A stretch of DNA of 64,000 nt from NCBI GenBank assembly GCA_000697355.1, contig JNEN01001256.1, positions 124,001-188,000 on the forward strand, in the 5' to 3' direction. A program made the position numbers and the translations under genes. Below the pieces are notes generated by a model, which saw only the letters and a list, made by a program, of their open reading frames with translations, was not told the origin of the DNA and made no database searches. Shown one piece after another: positions 34,076 through 46,043 of the stretch (its first letter is position 1; each line of letters begins with the position of its first letter). The stretch is from Syncephalastrum monosporum B8922 (taxonomy: Eukaryota > Mucoromycota > Mucoromycetes > Mucorales > Syncephalastraceae).

Positions 34076-34585
34076 CGATGACAACGGCTGCTACAATTGG
34101 GAGAATACTTTTGCATTGAATAAACGCCAAGTCAGAGTTCCATCGATCCAAAGCCCAAAAAGCGCTAGTTTTTACTGTACACGATGTCAGACGCTGCCGC
34201 GAGATTTAGAGCCCAAATTAAGTCATACGTATCGTAGGGCGGTATCTCAAGAGCTCTTCCCTGCGGTTGCACGTTGCACTCCGCAGCTCCGAACGCATAA
34301 TTGACGTGAAACAACTCTTCGTCTCGCGAAATTATACCTTTCAATGTACCTTCGCGTTTATGTTCTACGGAAGCCTTATTGCGTTCATTCTTGCCAGTAC
34401 AATGCTGAGATAGCAAATTAGAGTGTCTATGTGTATCTTCAGGTTCGAGCCATGCCTGAGTGCGGCAGCCTGTTAAGACCTGCATAACATTGCTTGGGCA
34501 CTTGAAACTCAGGACACCAATTGTAACTGACTGACTGAACCCTTTTATACCACACAGAAGACAGCTCAGTGCAGAGATACACAGA

Positions 34586-34611
34586 ATTTGAGCAGAAGAC
34601 AGCTCAAATTT
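34586..34611. repeat. Perfect 9-bp-stem hairpin
   Basis: aatttgagc and gctcaaatt flank an 8-base loop (agaagaca); an agaagacagctca motif also occurs about 40 bp upstream. It may be the end of a small inverted-repeat element. Function unknown. Confidence 0.55.
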
Positions 34612-34911
34612 TATGTAAGGTAACTCACGACGACGTTGGGGATTTTATGCAAGATATGTGCCATGAGGCGATCACCTGGAGTGCATCAAAGTGTGTGCCT
34701 CCTCCCTTGACACACTGGTAAAAAGACTTAGACAAACCATCGTCCAGGCATGATTCTAACCCTTTATCCATTCTTCCTAAAGCAGAGCGCACCCATAGCA
34801 CTGGTTCAGAATTAAGCCACAAACCGTGAGTAAATAAATAAAGTGCTGCGGCAGACACGTCCTTTTTCCTTCATCTTTCTTTTTTGTAGTTTGCTGCGCA
34901 GCACGAGGATG

Positions 34912-35094
34912 GACGTATCCAGAGAGATGTCTGACACGAAAAAAGCAGTTCAACTCTAATTTCACGATCACCGTCTCTCTGTTGAGCCAAGCCCTCATTA
35001 CGACAACACCCACGATTGACGTATCCAGAGAGATGTCTGACACGAAAAAAGCAGTTCAACTCTAATTTCACGATCACCGTCTCTCTGTTGAGCC
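34912..35094. repeat. Identical 77-bp tandem duplication
   Basis: The 77 bp beginning gacgtatccagagagatgtc at 34912 recur without a mismatch at 35018 (period 106 bp). Perfect identity inside an otherwise decayed tract implies a recent event or selection. No coding sense. Confidence 0.9.
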
Positions 35095-35589
35095 TAGCAC
35101 ACCCGCTGTGCTTAGAAAGTGACCCTGCTACTCATGATGATGTCGTTTTCACCAAGTTTAAATCTTGGACAATTCCTATCTGAGTCATAGCAGTATTTGC
35201 ATTGTAAGGTGAGCCATGTAGACAGCATATATACTTGCATATATACTTTCCTGAAATCATAAATAAACCGTCCTTTCCGGGAGCCAAAATTATCCAAGAA
35301 GTAGGCAGCAGAGCCCACGCAGATGTAGCCTGCCCCTCTATAGAGAGAGTGATGTGGACTGCTGGGCAAGACTGTAGGGTGGCGGCCCCTTCAGCGACTT
35401 GGCCGTTTCGCCCCTGGTCAAGACGACCGTGATGGGCAAGAGCAATGGGCATCGGTTCGGCTGGGCAGGTGTGACCACTCGAGGCTGTCAAAGCCGGCCG
35501 ATGGGGTTTTGCTCCCCCCCCCCAGCCTTATTCTAGTCCTTTCTTTTTTCGTATGCCTTCCTCCTCAAGCTCGCTCTTTGCTCTGTTCT

Positions 35590-36066
35590 GCCACCCCTCT
35601 ACCAGCGGCTGGCATTGAATGACTACAACGCAGCTTTGTCTGATGCTGTCACTTACAGTATCTGGTGGGTATTCGTATGGTATAGTACTTCTCCTGAAGA
35701 AGAGTGACATGTCTCGAAGACGCAACTGGAGTCCAATTTCCCACATTAATACGGGTGCCAAGTTGTTTACCCGACTCGCTAACAATCACTTAAATCAGGT
35801 TCTGCCCAAGAGCATGTCTTCTGTGCAAACGAGTTGTATGCACGGTCGTTTTATGGCAGATAACGGACTTTAAGCCAAGCTACTCATGGCTGATATCGGT
35901 TTGATGCTTGGTAAAAATGTGTACGATTGCGTATATCCCCAATATCTCAATCGAGTCATACTTTTGTCTGGCAGTTTGCGAGAAGATATCCCTTTGTCTC
36001 CCACCCTATTTAACCTGGAAATAGAGCCTTTCCCCAGGGCTTTCCTAACTTCGTTTAGGATAGTGT
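35590..36066 (+). pseudogene. LINE (non-LTR) reverse-transcriptase fragment
   Basis: Successive frames give WSPISHINTGAKLFTRLANN (the W-RPISL-NTD-K signature of LINE RT block 1), SVQTSCMHGRFMADNGL (block 2, normally SVQTGFMPGR-I-DN), then GLMLGKNVYDCVYPQYLNRV (block 3, with the usual A-D pair changed) and SGSLREDIPLSPTLFNLEIE (the RQGDPLSPLLFNL block). The YADD catalytic block is missing. The AFDRV-type aspartate is replaced and frames are broken, so it is dead. Confidence 0.8.
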
Positions 36067-36864
36067 AAAGTCGGTCAGATGTGTGCACTATTACATATAT
36101 GCTTTGAAAGCTATGTGTGAGTTAAATCATGCGCAAAAGAAAATTTCAAGGGAAATCTGACACCCGAAGACTTCCGCACACTGGAAGCGTGAGAACTGAC
36201 AAGACCCTCATGTGCGACAATAGATATAGCTCGGTCACAGCCGACTCATCTTATCAAATCTCAAATGAGTATTCGATGAAGTCAAACAGATGGCTGTACT
36301 GTATCCATGCTGTCATAAAAATCCTTGGAGATGCATTCCTTGCTGTTATTTCAACCTCCCATTTTTGGAAAATTTATCCTTTTTAAACCTACAGAGTCCT
36401 AGAGTCTTGGCCGCCGATACAGGTACTCAATACATTGATCTCAAGAAGCCGAACAAAGCTTCTCATGGGAAAAAGTGGAAGTGGAAGAAAAGCAACCCCC
36501 CATGGGTACTACCTTATAGGGCGAGCATCATTGGGGTGGGTGGGAATGCAAAACAAGATCGAAACTGTATCAGCTTTTAGCCAGCGCTAAATACTCATAT
36601 CTTATCTTATATTCCGGTTGATGTTTTATCAGGCTGCTTTAAGCGCAAACTTTCTTTTACGTTTCCTCCAATGGCGGACGGCTTTCTCTCATCGATTTGT
36701 CACAGTATTTCCGAGCATTGTAACATTACTTCATCCAATAGTAGGGCGATTAAGCTGTTTATGGCGAAAGTAGACCATGCGGTACAATGTATAAAAAAGT
36801 ATTGACAACATTTCTCATCCACGGATATTTTGGCTTGTCTCCTTTTTATTTACTAAATATTACG
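36067..36864. other. Promoter side of permease; one unassigned ORF
   Basis: A plus-strand frame at about 36290-36580 contains an ADTGTQYIDLKKPNK stretch and a Lys-rich KKWKWKKSNPP stretch. It has no start context and no domain I can name. It may be mobile-element debris. Confidence 0.35.
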
Positions 36865-39048
36865 ATGGAGAAGAAGTCTTGTGTGAAGGTATATCACAGA
36901 ACGTTGAGCTATATTATACTTTCGAATTGACAAGTAGTCTATAGAAAAGTGGCAGCGACGGTGATCCGTCGAAAGATCACTCAGTCGAGCATCTCGAGAC
37001 AAATTCGCTCGACTATGATGCCCAGCGCCTGCAGGATCTCGGATACAAGCAAGAGTTCAAACGTGAGATCAATCTTTTTGTACAAGCTGGATTTTCCTTC
37101 TCGACAATGGCTGTTTTACCGAATTGGTTCGTATTATATCTGTTGTACGCTGGGCAGCCGATTCACATTCTTATTGTCCATTTCCCAGGCTTGTAGGATT
37201 TGGTCCTGCTATAAGCGCCGGTGGACCTAGCTCGCTCTTTTGGGGCTGGTAAGTCACGAATTGGAAGATGGTAGCTACAGCAAAACTCACCCACATCACC
37301 TTGTTGTCTAAAGGATCGTCGTTACGCCGTTCGTTTTCTGTATAGCAACGTCAATGGCAGAAGTTATCTCAGGTGTGCGGGAGGGGTGTGTGTTCTGCAT
37401 TTGCAAATATTCATAATTTTGTTATATAGCATATCCTTTGGCAGGCGGTATCTACTCATGGTGCTATGTCTTGAGCAGCAAAAAATGGGGTCCTTGTGAG
37501 TATTTAGCATCTACCAGCATACACATGCAGCAAGTGCTCATACGTTCCATAGACATGTCGTGGATGGGTGGCTATATGTACGTCACAGGTCTAATGGCTG
37601 CAAATATGACATTGGCTTGGAGTGCTGCACAGTATATATACGGTAACGAAGCAAGTGACATTATAGCAAAGACATTATGCTTATCCGTCCAAAGGTCTCG
37701 CACAATTGTGCTCTGGTTTTAGCAACTCTTCCACCGGAGCTTACGTTGGCTTGTATTGTGCGATGATGATCCTCGGAACAGTCTACAATTTTCTTGGAAT
37801 GCGAGCTTCCAGTTGGCTCAACAAATTCATGGGTAGTTCACAGTTCTGTAAACGATAAGCAAGATTGATGTTGCTGACATGACGATCTCGATAGTTGTCT
37901 GGGTCTTGATTGGTACAGTTGTTGTTATCATCACCGTTCCCGGTATGCCAAGGCTCCAGCGATATGGGACTTAGTATCTAACATATATGTCTACGTAGCC
38001 ATGGCTCCTTCACATCACGATGCAAAGTGGGTCTTTACCGAATTCATTAATGATACCGGTTACAGCAACCCTGGCTTGGTCTTCCTTTTAGGTCTCCTAC
38101 AGGCTGGGTGGACCTTGGTAAGGCTCGAGGAACTTATTTTGCACACACCCTTACTATTCAGTGTAGGTTGGCTACGAAGCTGGCGCGCAGATAGTGGAAG
38201 GAACGAAGAGGGCAGACGTCACGGCCCCCAGAGGCATTGTTGTCAGCGTTTTCGGCGCTGGTATCCAAGGATTTTTGCTCATTATCTCCGTCTTGTTCTC
38301 CATCCAAGATGTCAACGAACTTATCGACGCTGACTTGACCGTGACAGTATTTTTACAGCGCGCGGTGGGCAATTCGGTGGCAGCCTTCTTCCTGGTGGTC
38401 CTCCTCGTGGCTCAATTCGGATCACTCTGCAACTCGATCCTCGCCACTGGTCATCTCTTCTGGGCAATGGCACGTGACAACTGTATCCCCTATGCCAGCT
38501 TTTGGTATAAGCTCAGTGATAAGGGTCGGATTCCTGTCCGAGCCCTGTTTCTCCAATTGATTGTCTCAATCATTGTCATTATGCCGGTAATTTCCTGGTC
38601 TTACCGATGTAAAAGTGATATAAACTCATCCCTTGAGTTATAGATTTTTGGGACAGAAGTATACTGGGAAGCCATCATGAGCACAGCAGTGATTTGCATC
38701 AACGTTTCTTATGGTAATGTACTAAAGTGGTAAGTATACATCTGACACTGATATATACCTGCCCTAGGCCTTCCGTTGCTATGCAGGCTTATATGGGTGC
38801 GACGCGATATGCCAAAAGGCCCATTCTCGCTCGGCAAAATGGGTATCGTGCTCAACTATATCAGTGTATGCTGGATCATCTTTTTTATGGTCATTCTGTG
38901 TATACCATCCTCCTTTCCCGTTTCGCCGGAGACGATGAACTGGTCGTGTCTGATGATTGGCGTCGTCTTCTTGTTTGCAGAATGCTTTTGGCTTATTTCC
39001 GGAAGGAAAGGCTTTAAAGGGCCCATGCAGAACGTCGATGAAGATTAG
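36865..39048 (+). CDS. Amino-acid/GABA/choline-type permease (APC superfamily)
   Basis: Twelve exons: 36865-36888, 36945-37126, 37189-37248, 37314-37372, 37430-37495, 37553-37642, 37695-37832, 37895-37942, 37999-38117, 38167-38586, 38644-38713, 38768-39048, giving 518 residues, normal for the family. It has about 12 TM segments. Conserved blocks are SFSTMAVLPN, VGFGPAISAGGPSSLFWGW (TM1), TSMAEVISAYPLAGGIYSW (TM2-3), VGYEAGAQIVEGTKRADVTA, PRGIVVSVFGAGIQGF and TGHLFWAMARDNCIPYASFW. These are signatures of the fungal UGA4/HNM1/BAT1 branch of the amino acid-polyamine-choline superfamily. Substrate is not predictable. The second intron uses the donor gttcgt. The first exon is 24 nt. Confidence 0.92.
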
Positions 39049-39079
39049 TAGAGCACGCGTAGATAACATAACTGTTATC

Positions 39080-39120
39080 ATCTGTATATATCTATATCTA
39101 TATATATCTATATATAATAA
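39080..39120. repeat. TATATC/TATA low-complexity tract
   Basis: A run of tatatcta units in the permease 3' flank, probably the 3' UTR or the transcription end region. Confidence 0.8.
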
Positions 39121-39553
39121 AAATAGTGTCTTGTATCCATGCAGTTACATAAGCAGGAGGCTGGTGACTCGGGTCCAATTCCCGTCAGGGCCTCTGGCAA
39201 AGTAGGCCACTTTGAAACGTGAGCGGTACCTGACGTAAATCTTCATCAAGTTCTTTTTCCTGTGACATTTGGTAAACGCAAACCGTGTGATAACAAAGTA
39301 AGCCAATGAAACCTATGAAACGCGAAAAGTACTTGACGCCAGTTCCAGTCAGGGTCATTTTCTTTGCGTTCTTTTTCCGTTGGCAGTCGCGGTTTATGTA
39401 ATCGCATGAAAGTCGATCAATGTGAGCTGTCTCATCAAGACAACTGTTTTCTTCCATGTCTACTTTTCTACTTTTCTTCTTTACTCTGATCAAGTCTTCC
39501 TCCTGGCAGGTACATACGAAAGGATTTAGATTTAGCTACAAGTTATAAATCAA

Positions 39554-39925
39554 TCAGCGCAACATAGACCCCACGAGTTCCACCAAGTTCCTCTGCCACC
39601 GGTTGCCCACCGCAACTGCATCGGTGTGCATGATAGTAAGTTGTCGCGTCAAGAGTACGTGATCTTGGATATCAATAACCTTCTTGCGATGTATACTTAG
39701 CTTGCGATCTTCTTTCCCGCCTCTTCTTTCGTCTTCTCCGTTCGCACCTCTTCCTCTCCGCTTCCTCTCCCTCTTTCTTCCCCGTTTGCGTCGTGCTAGC
39801 CTAGGCGGTCGGCAGCCGGAACCACCGTCAAAACATCTCTCATAGACATCGCCTCCGCGCGAAATGTCTGCTCCCCGGCCACCGGTAAATGTTTTGCAAC
39901 CTGGTAATTTGTCACTGTGACTCAA
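39554..39925 (-). CDS. Hypothetical ORF, Arg/Lys-rich
   Basis: A 123-residue minus-strand frame with a highly basic middle (RRKRGRKRERKRRGRG) and a possibly folded C-terminus (HVLLTRQLTIMHTDAVAVGN). No domain is recognised. The basic stretch reflects a C/T-rich DNA tract, so the frame may be spurious or the real gene may be spliced differently. Confidence 0.22.
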   Translation of the reverse strand: MSHSDKLPGCKTFTGGRGADISRGGDVYERCFDGGSGCRPPRLARRKRGRKRERKRRGRGANGEDERRGGKEDRKLSIHRKKVIDIQDHVLLTRQLTIMHTDAVAVGNRWQRNLVELVGSMLR

Positions 39926-40321
39926 ATGTGCATTCAGCTTAAGTGAGTCGGAGGCAGCGCGCCGTGAGTGCGGGTTAATGACCCTAGCTCCGGCCGCTTA
40001 GGTATGTAAAGAAAATGAAGGGTAGTCCACGAGAACTAATTTCGGAACGAAATTTTGTAGGCTAGTTATACGATACTACTCACGTTACTAGGTTGGCGTA
40101 ATCCATAAGTACTGCAAAAGAATATATGTTACTTCACCCAACTGTATCATGTGTCTATATACATAGTATCTCACCCATTTAATGCCCTACTTGTGAGAGG
40201 TATTGCATGCATTCAGATTCTAACTAGTGTAAAGAGTACAGCTTTGGTTTGTAAAATACAAACAACATGAGCCTCCAAGAATTTGTCCATCTTTCCTTCT
40301 TTCCCAAAAGATTGTCCTTCG
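39926..40321. other. Intergenic, no gene seen
   Basis: Upstream region of the signal-peptide/TM protein gene. No motif I can support. Confidence 0.45.
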
Positions 40322-42351
40322 ATGCCGAACCAAAAAGGTCTGTTCTTTGTGTGCGTCCTTTCCTTTGTGGTATGGATGTGCGCTGCGGATACATCCTCTT
40401 CTTATTTATCCGCTGTTTTCGATGACACGACCGGTATGATAATATTTTTGTTCTGCACCGCATCCTTCGGTGACACATTGAACTTTTTATAGTTAGCTCG
40501 GCTTCGTCTGCATTGGAAACAATGCCTGGCAGTACAAGTAGCAAGGAGACATATGAGTCACTGAGCGTTATAGACGGAGATGATATGCTTCGGGCAGCAA
40601 GGCTGGCAGAGACGGCAAAAAAAGCGGCAAAAGGTGCCCAGGCGACCTCGGAAGTTTTGCCAGATTGGGAGGAACACGGCGAAGCAGCGAATCCCAGTCC
40701 GCCTCAGCAGGATGAAGAGTCAGCGACGCATAAAGTGGCAGCCATTGCAGGCGGTTTATCCGGCGCAGGTGTGGCTGCTGCTGTCGCCATTGGTTTCCTC
40801 GTCTGGCGATCCCATTACCCTAGTGACCGTCCTCCAAAACCCGACATCTCGATTGCTCATCCACCCGATTTCGACCCTCACGAAGAGGATCTATCGCAAT
40901 GGGAAACGCGTCAGAAAGCCCTGGACACTTCGGTAAAAGAATTTGGTACAAATTCCCTACAGAATCTGGAGAAAACATGGTCTGCCGCATCGTCGAGCTC
41001 TTCTTCCACAGGAAAAAGCCTGTCAAGTAAGTTCCCGTGATTTTCTTACTCTCCTTTGGGGCTGACAGATCTATCAGAGACAAGTGAAGAGCAAAATAGC
41101 GTCGGGGGGAGTACCACCCTCAGGCATCAGACAACAGAACGAACCGCATGCCAACAAGACTATGCAGCTACGACAGCCTTTCTTCAGCGAGCTCGAAAAA
41201 CCATGGCAACCAACTCACGACAACAACCGGATGCTTATCCAGACAAAACGGTCGTCCCGCTCAATATTTTTGATCAACAGACATCGGGCTCCTCTGCAGA
41301 GCACACTCCACTGAGCACAGCCATTCTTGCCCGTATCGACGCCGCACTGCATGCTGAAGATGCCCGTTCTTCGTCTGTAGCAGAATCATCCGATGACGTG
41401 GCCACGCAAAAAGCGGCTGCCCAAGTCGTCCTTCAAAGAGCCATCCATGCGCTCGCCAATGCAGCCGAGGAATCTTCTGCCGCCATTCTTCATCAATTGA
41501 ACTCTATCGCTGACGCAACGCGATCGAGCGGGGCTTACTCGGATGATAAGGTGTATCTGCGTGAGGAGCAGAAAGCAACAATCATTGCGCTCCGGGAGCT
41601 TAATACCATTGCACGTGAGACGCAGGGTCAGCCTTCAATGATACCCGAGCATGTGTCCTTTATGGACGCACGTTTATCGCGACGGACGTCCATAGAACTC
41701 CAAAAGATGATTCACGAGCTGCGTGCGAGCAACGTCGAGCTCATTGCTTCACTTGCTCGACTCCACGCGTCGCCTCGCTACGACGAAGCAGCTGGCACCA
41801 GTACGAGTAGTGACTCGACGCGCAGAATGAAAAACTATCCATCTATACCCGAGCCCGAGCAGCAACCCAATGGAACGGGCAGGCGAGCAGAGAAGAGAAA
41901 ATTGGCGACGCCGGATGAGACCTTTGGTATGACGTCGGCATCCCCACCCTCCACCTTCATTGGTAAGCTTGTGCGGCAACGCCAGCGACCTACCTCTGAT
42001 TTGGAGGCCGGTGGTGAACCAGGCAGTGACCCAACACGCGTGCCGTTAAACCTGCATGCGACAGTGGTACATCGGGCAGCGGACGCGGTCATGCGACGGC
42101 GAGGCACAGACCACCTCCAAGGCTTGGCGAAGTTCCTGCATTATCCCAGAAATGTCGAGACAGAGCCAGTCGATCCAGCCCGTGTCCCTGTTGAGCAACG
42201 CGTGCTCAACAATAAGCCGTTGACGCCCTTCGACTTACCGCCAACGGCGTACTTACCACTCCAAAACACACCTTTTCGACTCGTATCCAGGCAGAGCGTC
42301 ATGGATGATCCCGTCCTTCGGCACGGTGTCCATGATAACGCTGGCTATTGA
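40322..42351 (+). CDS. Signal-peptide, single-TM protein of unknown function
   Basis: Three exons, 40322-40433, 40493-41026 and 41069-42351, give 642 residues. Residues 1-22 are a signal peptide (KGLFFVCVLSFVVWMCAA). A short Ser/Thr-rich lumenal segment follows. A Gly/Ala TM helix spans about 119-141 (AAIAGGLSGAGVAAAVAIGF) and ends in WRSHY. A cytosolic part of about 500 residues carries a long helical, coiled-coil-prone stretch (ATQKAAAQVVLQRAIHALAN, KATIIALRELNTIA, LQKMIHELRASNVELIASL), a basic proline-rich linker, and a Pro-rich C-terminus. Using ATG 40322 makes the intron phase fit and restores the signal peptide. Other upstream ATGs are out of frame. No family recognised. Confidence 0.72.
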
Positions 42352-42570
42352 TGATGCGTGCTGTACATAGCTCTCCTATTATATCTGTAAATGTTTGCGT
42401 TGTAGTTACTAAAGACATAATATCTATATCTGAAATTTGCCACGATTCGGATGTTTTTTTTTTTTTTGTTATACATACAGCATGTCCCTGACAGGTGACT
42501 GTCACACACGAAAAAAGGGCGACAAATTTCACGCGTCCGGGAGCGCGTGCGCGTTTCTCCACTTTGCACA

Positions 42571-43310
42571 ATGATCACCACGGCGGACGAGGATGTCGAC
42601 ATGAAGGATGTTGACGTCAAATTAGAAGTCAACGAAGAGAACGAGCAGAACAGCCTGACTCCCCAGGAACAAAAGGAGAAGGAGAAGCAGGAGTGGATCA
42701 AGCAAATGCGTCTGAAATTCTGCATTCGGCCCGAATACGAAATCACAAAGAACATGATCTTCCCCGACGGCACACTGAACCAAGAGTAAGCTTCCACGAC
42801 GAAAGGCACGAAAGGCATGCGCTGCCGGTCTGCTCACTTTCTTTCTTTGCACAGCTACTTCCGGCCACCAAAGGGCGCCAAGGTGGAAGAGGCGCGCAAA
42901 TGGACCGAGGTCGAGAAGGAGCTTTTGATTCAAGGCATTGAGAAATACGGTATCGGCAACTTTGGTGAAGTATCCAAAGCACTCCTGCCAGCTTGGGTAA
43001 GTCACACATCTACCTATGAGTGTGTATGTGCGTATTCAGGTCTGCTCAACCGCTTCCGCCTTTTTAGTCAACCAACGATCTCCGTATCAAGTGCATCCGT
43101 CTCATTGGTCGTCAGAACCTCCAACTGTACCGCGGCTGGAAAGGAAACGCAGATGATATCGCCCGAGAATACAACCGCAACAAGGAATTGGGCCTCAAGT
43201 ACGGCACATGGAAGCAGGGTGTCCTCGTGTACGATGACGATGGTTTGGTCGAGAAGGAGATTTTGGCTCAAGACGCGGCTGCCAAGGGTGAGGATGTGGA
43301 TATGAATTAG
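42571..43310 (+). CDS. SANT/Myb-domain nuclear protein
   Basis: Three exons, 42571-42785, 42855-42996 and 43068-43310, give 199 residues. The N-terminus is acidic (about 1-40). A conserved block MRLKFCIRPEYEITKNMIFP precedes a Myb/SANT repeat at about 82-135: ARKWTEVEKELLIQGIEKYG, IGNFGEVSKALLPAW, then TNDLRIKCIRLIGRQNLQLY. The C-terminus is YGTWKQGVLVYDDDGLVEKE. The single repeat with Trp at the first and third helices fits chromatin- or DNA-associated proteins. The exact complex is not identifiable. The gene lies 256 bp upstream of the ADE16 start on the same strand. Confidence 0.8.
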
Positions 43311-43565
43311 ACCACTTGTAAATACAAATACATATATCTTTCTATATTAAAAAAAGCCAGCAACCATGTAAATAAGACGTGTCTGTGAGCAGTAATAGCA
43401 CGATCTTTGAAAATGCATGATTCCATCTCAGTGGGAATGCAGTATGATATTGCCAAGATCAACAGTCACTTTTTTGCAGATCACTGTGCAGGGAAAATGT
43501 GTCATTTCCGCTTTTTTTTTTTTTTCTTTCTCGCGTAGAGAAAACATAAACGGGCCCCCCACACC

Positions 43566-45580
43566 ATGTCGCAAAAGATTGGTAAGTTCATGGACGCCGC
43601 TCCAGTGAAATGACAACAGACTGACGCCTTGGGATTGCAGCTCTCCTTTCCGTGTACGATAAGACCGGACTGCTCGAGTTCGCGCAGGCGCTCCACGCGC
43701 AGAACGTCCGTCTCTTGGGTTCCGGTGGCACGGCTAAGCTTATCCGCAACGCCGGCCTTCCCATCGGGTATGCATAGTCCTCTATCCCTCTATGGCTAGC
43801 ATGTTATATTGACAGCATTATCAGCGATGTCTCGGATATCACCAAGGCCCCCGAGATGCTCGGTGGACGTGTCAAGACCCTCCACCCCGCCGTCCACGGT
43901 GGTATCCTCGCCCGCAACATTGAGAGCGACGACAAGGACCTTGCTCAGCAGAACATTGAAAAGATCGACATTGTTGTCTGCAACCTGTACCCCTTCAAGG
44001 AGACCGTTGCCAAGCCCGATGTCACCGTCCCCCAGGCTGTCGAGGAAATTGACATTGGTATGCCGTGGGCCCTTGGTTTCATTTCATAGCGGTGTATTAA
44101 ACATTTTTTAATCGTAGGCGGTGTGACTCTTCTCCGCGCTGCTGCCAAGAACCATGCCCGCGTCTCGATCGTGTCCGACCCCAGCGACTACGCCAAGGTC
44201 ATCGAGGAGCTCAAGCAGGGTGAGGTCTCGCAGGAGACCCGCAACACGCTCGCCCTCAAGGCGTTCAACCACACCGCCGACTATGACGAGGCCATCTCCA
44301 ACTACTTCCGCCAGCAGTACGCCCAGGGCGAGGCCATGCTGCCCCTGCGCTATGGTGCCAACCCCCACCAGAAGCCTGCCCAGATCTACGTCAAGGAGGG
44401 CAAGCTCCCCGTCACGCCTCTCTCGGGCTCGCCTGGCTACATCAACTTCCTCGATGCTCTGAACGCCTGGGGTCTTGTCAAGGAGCTCAAGGAGGCCACC
44501 GGCAAGGCCGCCGCCGCTTCCTTCAAGCACGTCTCGCCCGCCGGTGCCGCCATTGGCGTGCCCCTCTCCGAGGTTGACAAGAAGGTCTACCACGTCGATG
44601 ACCTCAAGGAGCCCTTGACCGAACTCGCCTCGGCCTATGCCCGCGCCCGTGGTGCTGACCGCATGTCCTCCTTTGGTGACTTCATTGCCCTCTCCGACAA
44701 GGTCGACAAGGCCACGGCCCGCATCATCTCGCGCGAGGTCTCGGATGGTGTCATTGCTCCCGCCTACGACGACGACGCCCTCGAAATCTTGAAGAAGAAG
44801 AAGGGCGGCAAGTACTGCGTCCTCCAGATGGACCCCAACTACGAGCCCGCCGACCAGGAGGTTCGTCAGGTCTACGGCCTCTACATGGAGCAGAAGCGCA
44901 ACAACATCAAGATCGATGCTTCGCTCTTCAACAACATTGTCACCAAGAACAAGAACGTAAGTGAACTATATTGCACTCCATTATGTGTGTGAGAGAAAAC
45001 TCGGGCGCTCATATCTTCATGTATCTAGCTTCCCGAGGATGCTGTCCGTGACCTGATTGTGGCCACGATCGCCTTGAAGTACACCCAGTCCAACTCGGTC
45101 TGCTACGCCAAGAATGGTATGGTGATCGGTCTCGGTGCTGGCCAGCAGTCGCGTATTCACTGCACCCGTCTTGCTGGTGACAAGGCCGACAACTGGTGGC
45201 TCCGTCACCACCCCAAGGTCCTTGCCTTCGACTTCAAGAAGGAGTGCAAACGCGCCGACAAGTCGAACGCCATTGATCTGTACGTGACTGACCAGACCGG
45301 TGAGGGTGTCGAGCGTGAGGCCTGGGAAGCCAACTTCAACACCGTGCCCGAGCCCCTCACTGCTGCCGAGCGCAAGGAATGGATGGCTCAGCTCAAGGAC
45401 ACGGTTGTGTCCTCGGATGCCTTCTTCCCCTTCTCGGACAACATCTTCCGTGCCCACCGCTCCGGTGTCAAGTACGTCGCGGCTGCTTCTGGCTCTGTCC
45501 AGGACGACGCTGTCATTGCCGCTGCTGACGCCAACGACATGGTCCTCGCCCATACCAACCTCCGTCTCTTCCATCATTAA
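43566..45580 (+). CDS. ADE16: AICAR transformylase/IMP cyclohydrolase (bifunctional purine enzyme)
   Basis: Five exons, 43566-43581, 43641-43767, 43816-44057, 44118-44956 and 45029-45580, give 591 residues, the length of yeast Ade16/Ade17 and human ATIC. The N-terminal IMP cyclohydrolase (MGS-like fold) has LGSGGTAK and [19 protein letters not shown]; the transformylase follows, with [23 protein letters not shown] (catalytic Lys-His pair), [35 protein letters not shown] and the ending LRLFHH. It catalyses the last two steps of de novo IMP synthesis in the cytosol. Codons are strikingly C/G-ended compared with neighbours, as expected of a highly expressed gene. The first exon is a 16-nt microexon (MSQKI). 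ADE16 and ADE17 are yeast paralogues; a single symbol is used here for the orthologous group. Confidence 0.97.
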
Positions 45581-46043
45581 AACCAAAAAAGAAATATGCA
45601 TTGATCCCTTGTATTATTTATCCCACATTTGAAATAAGAAAGCTCATTGAAGACCATGAATGAACGAAGAGATGCTGATTTTTACATTGATTTCCTTGTG
45701 TAACGATTGAATCACGGGGCCGTCTGTTCAAGCAAGCTAAGGTGAGTATCTAACTTTGCCGGGTTTTGCCACGTTTCCCTAGTGTATTTGGATAAGAAGG
45801 GTGAAGAGGGGTTTCATGTTGCCGTCCTGGACTGGGGTTACGTCATAGAAGGCCTGACAACAGGCATAATACCAAACAAGTAATTCATTATCATCCTAAT
45901 TGCTGGAGAAGCAGCAGCAGTAAAACAGCTCGTGGCGGGGAATCAAGTGCAATAGGTGAATGCGAAACGCGCGCTTTTTTTTTTTTCTTTGCTTTGCACA
46001 CATACACACACAACTTCACACAACTCTAAATCTCCAGTTTACC
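45581..46043. other. Intergenic between ADE16 and CNB1
   Basis: Contains the ADE16 3' end and the CNB1 promoter; a T12 run (about 45976-45986) and a CA-rich patch lie shortly before the CNB1 start. No gene seen. Confidence 0.5.

Noticed and set aside
27203..36600. A working composite defence or mobile system in the transposon-rich tract
   Set aside because: Every recognisable enzyme there (transposase, recombinase, integrase, RT) carries stops or frameshifts; the tract reads as layered debris.
39150..39195. Possible tRNA (gactcgggtccaattcccg resembles a T-arm)
   Set aside because: No matching acceptor stem, D-arm or anticodon stem could be built, and the A-box is absent.
44108..44593. Long frames antisense to ADE16
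   Set aside because: Same codon-bias artefact as in the transporter.
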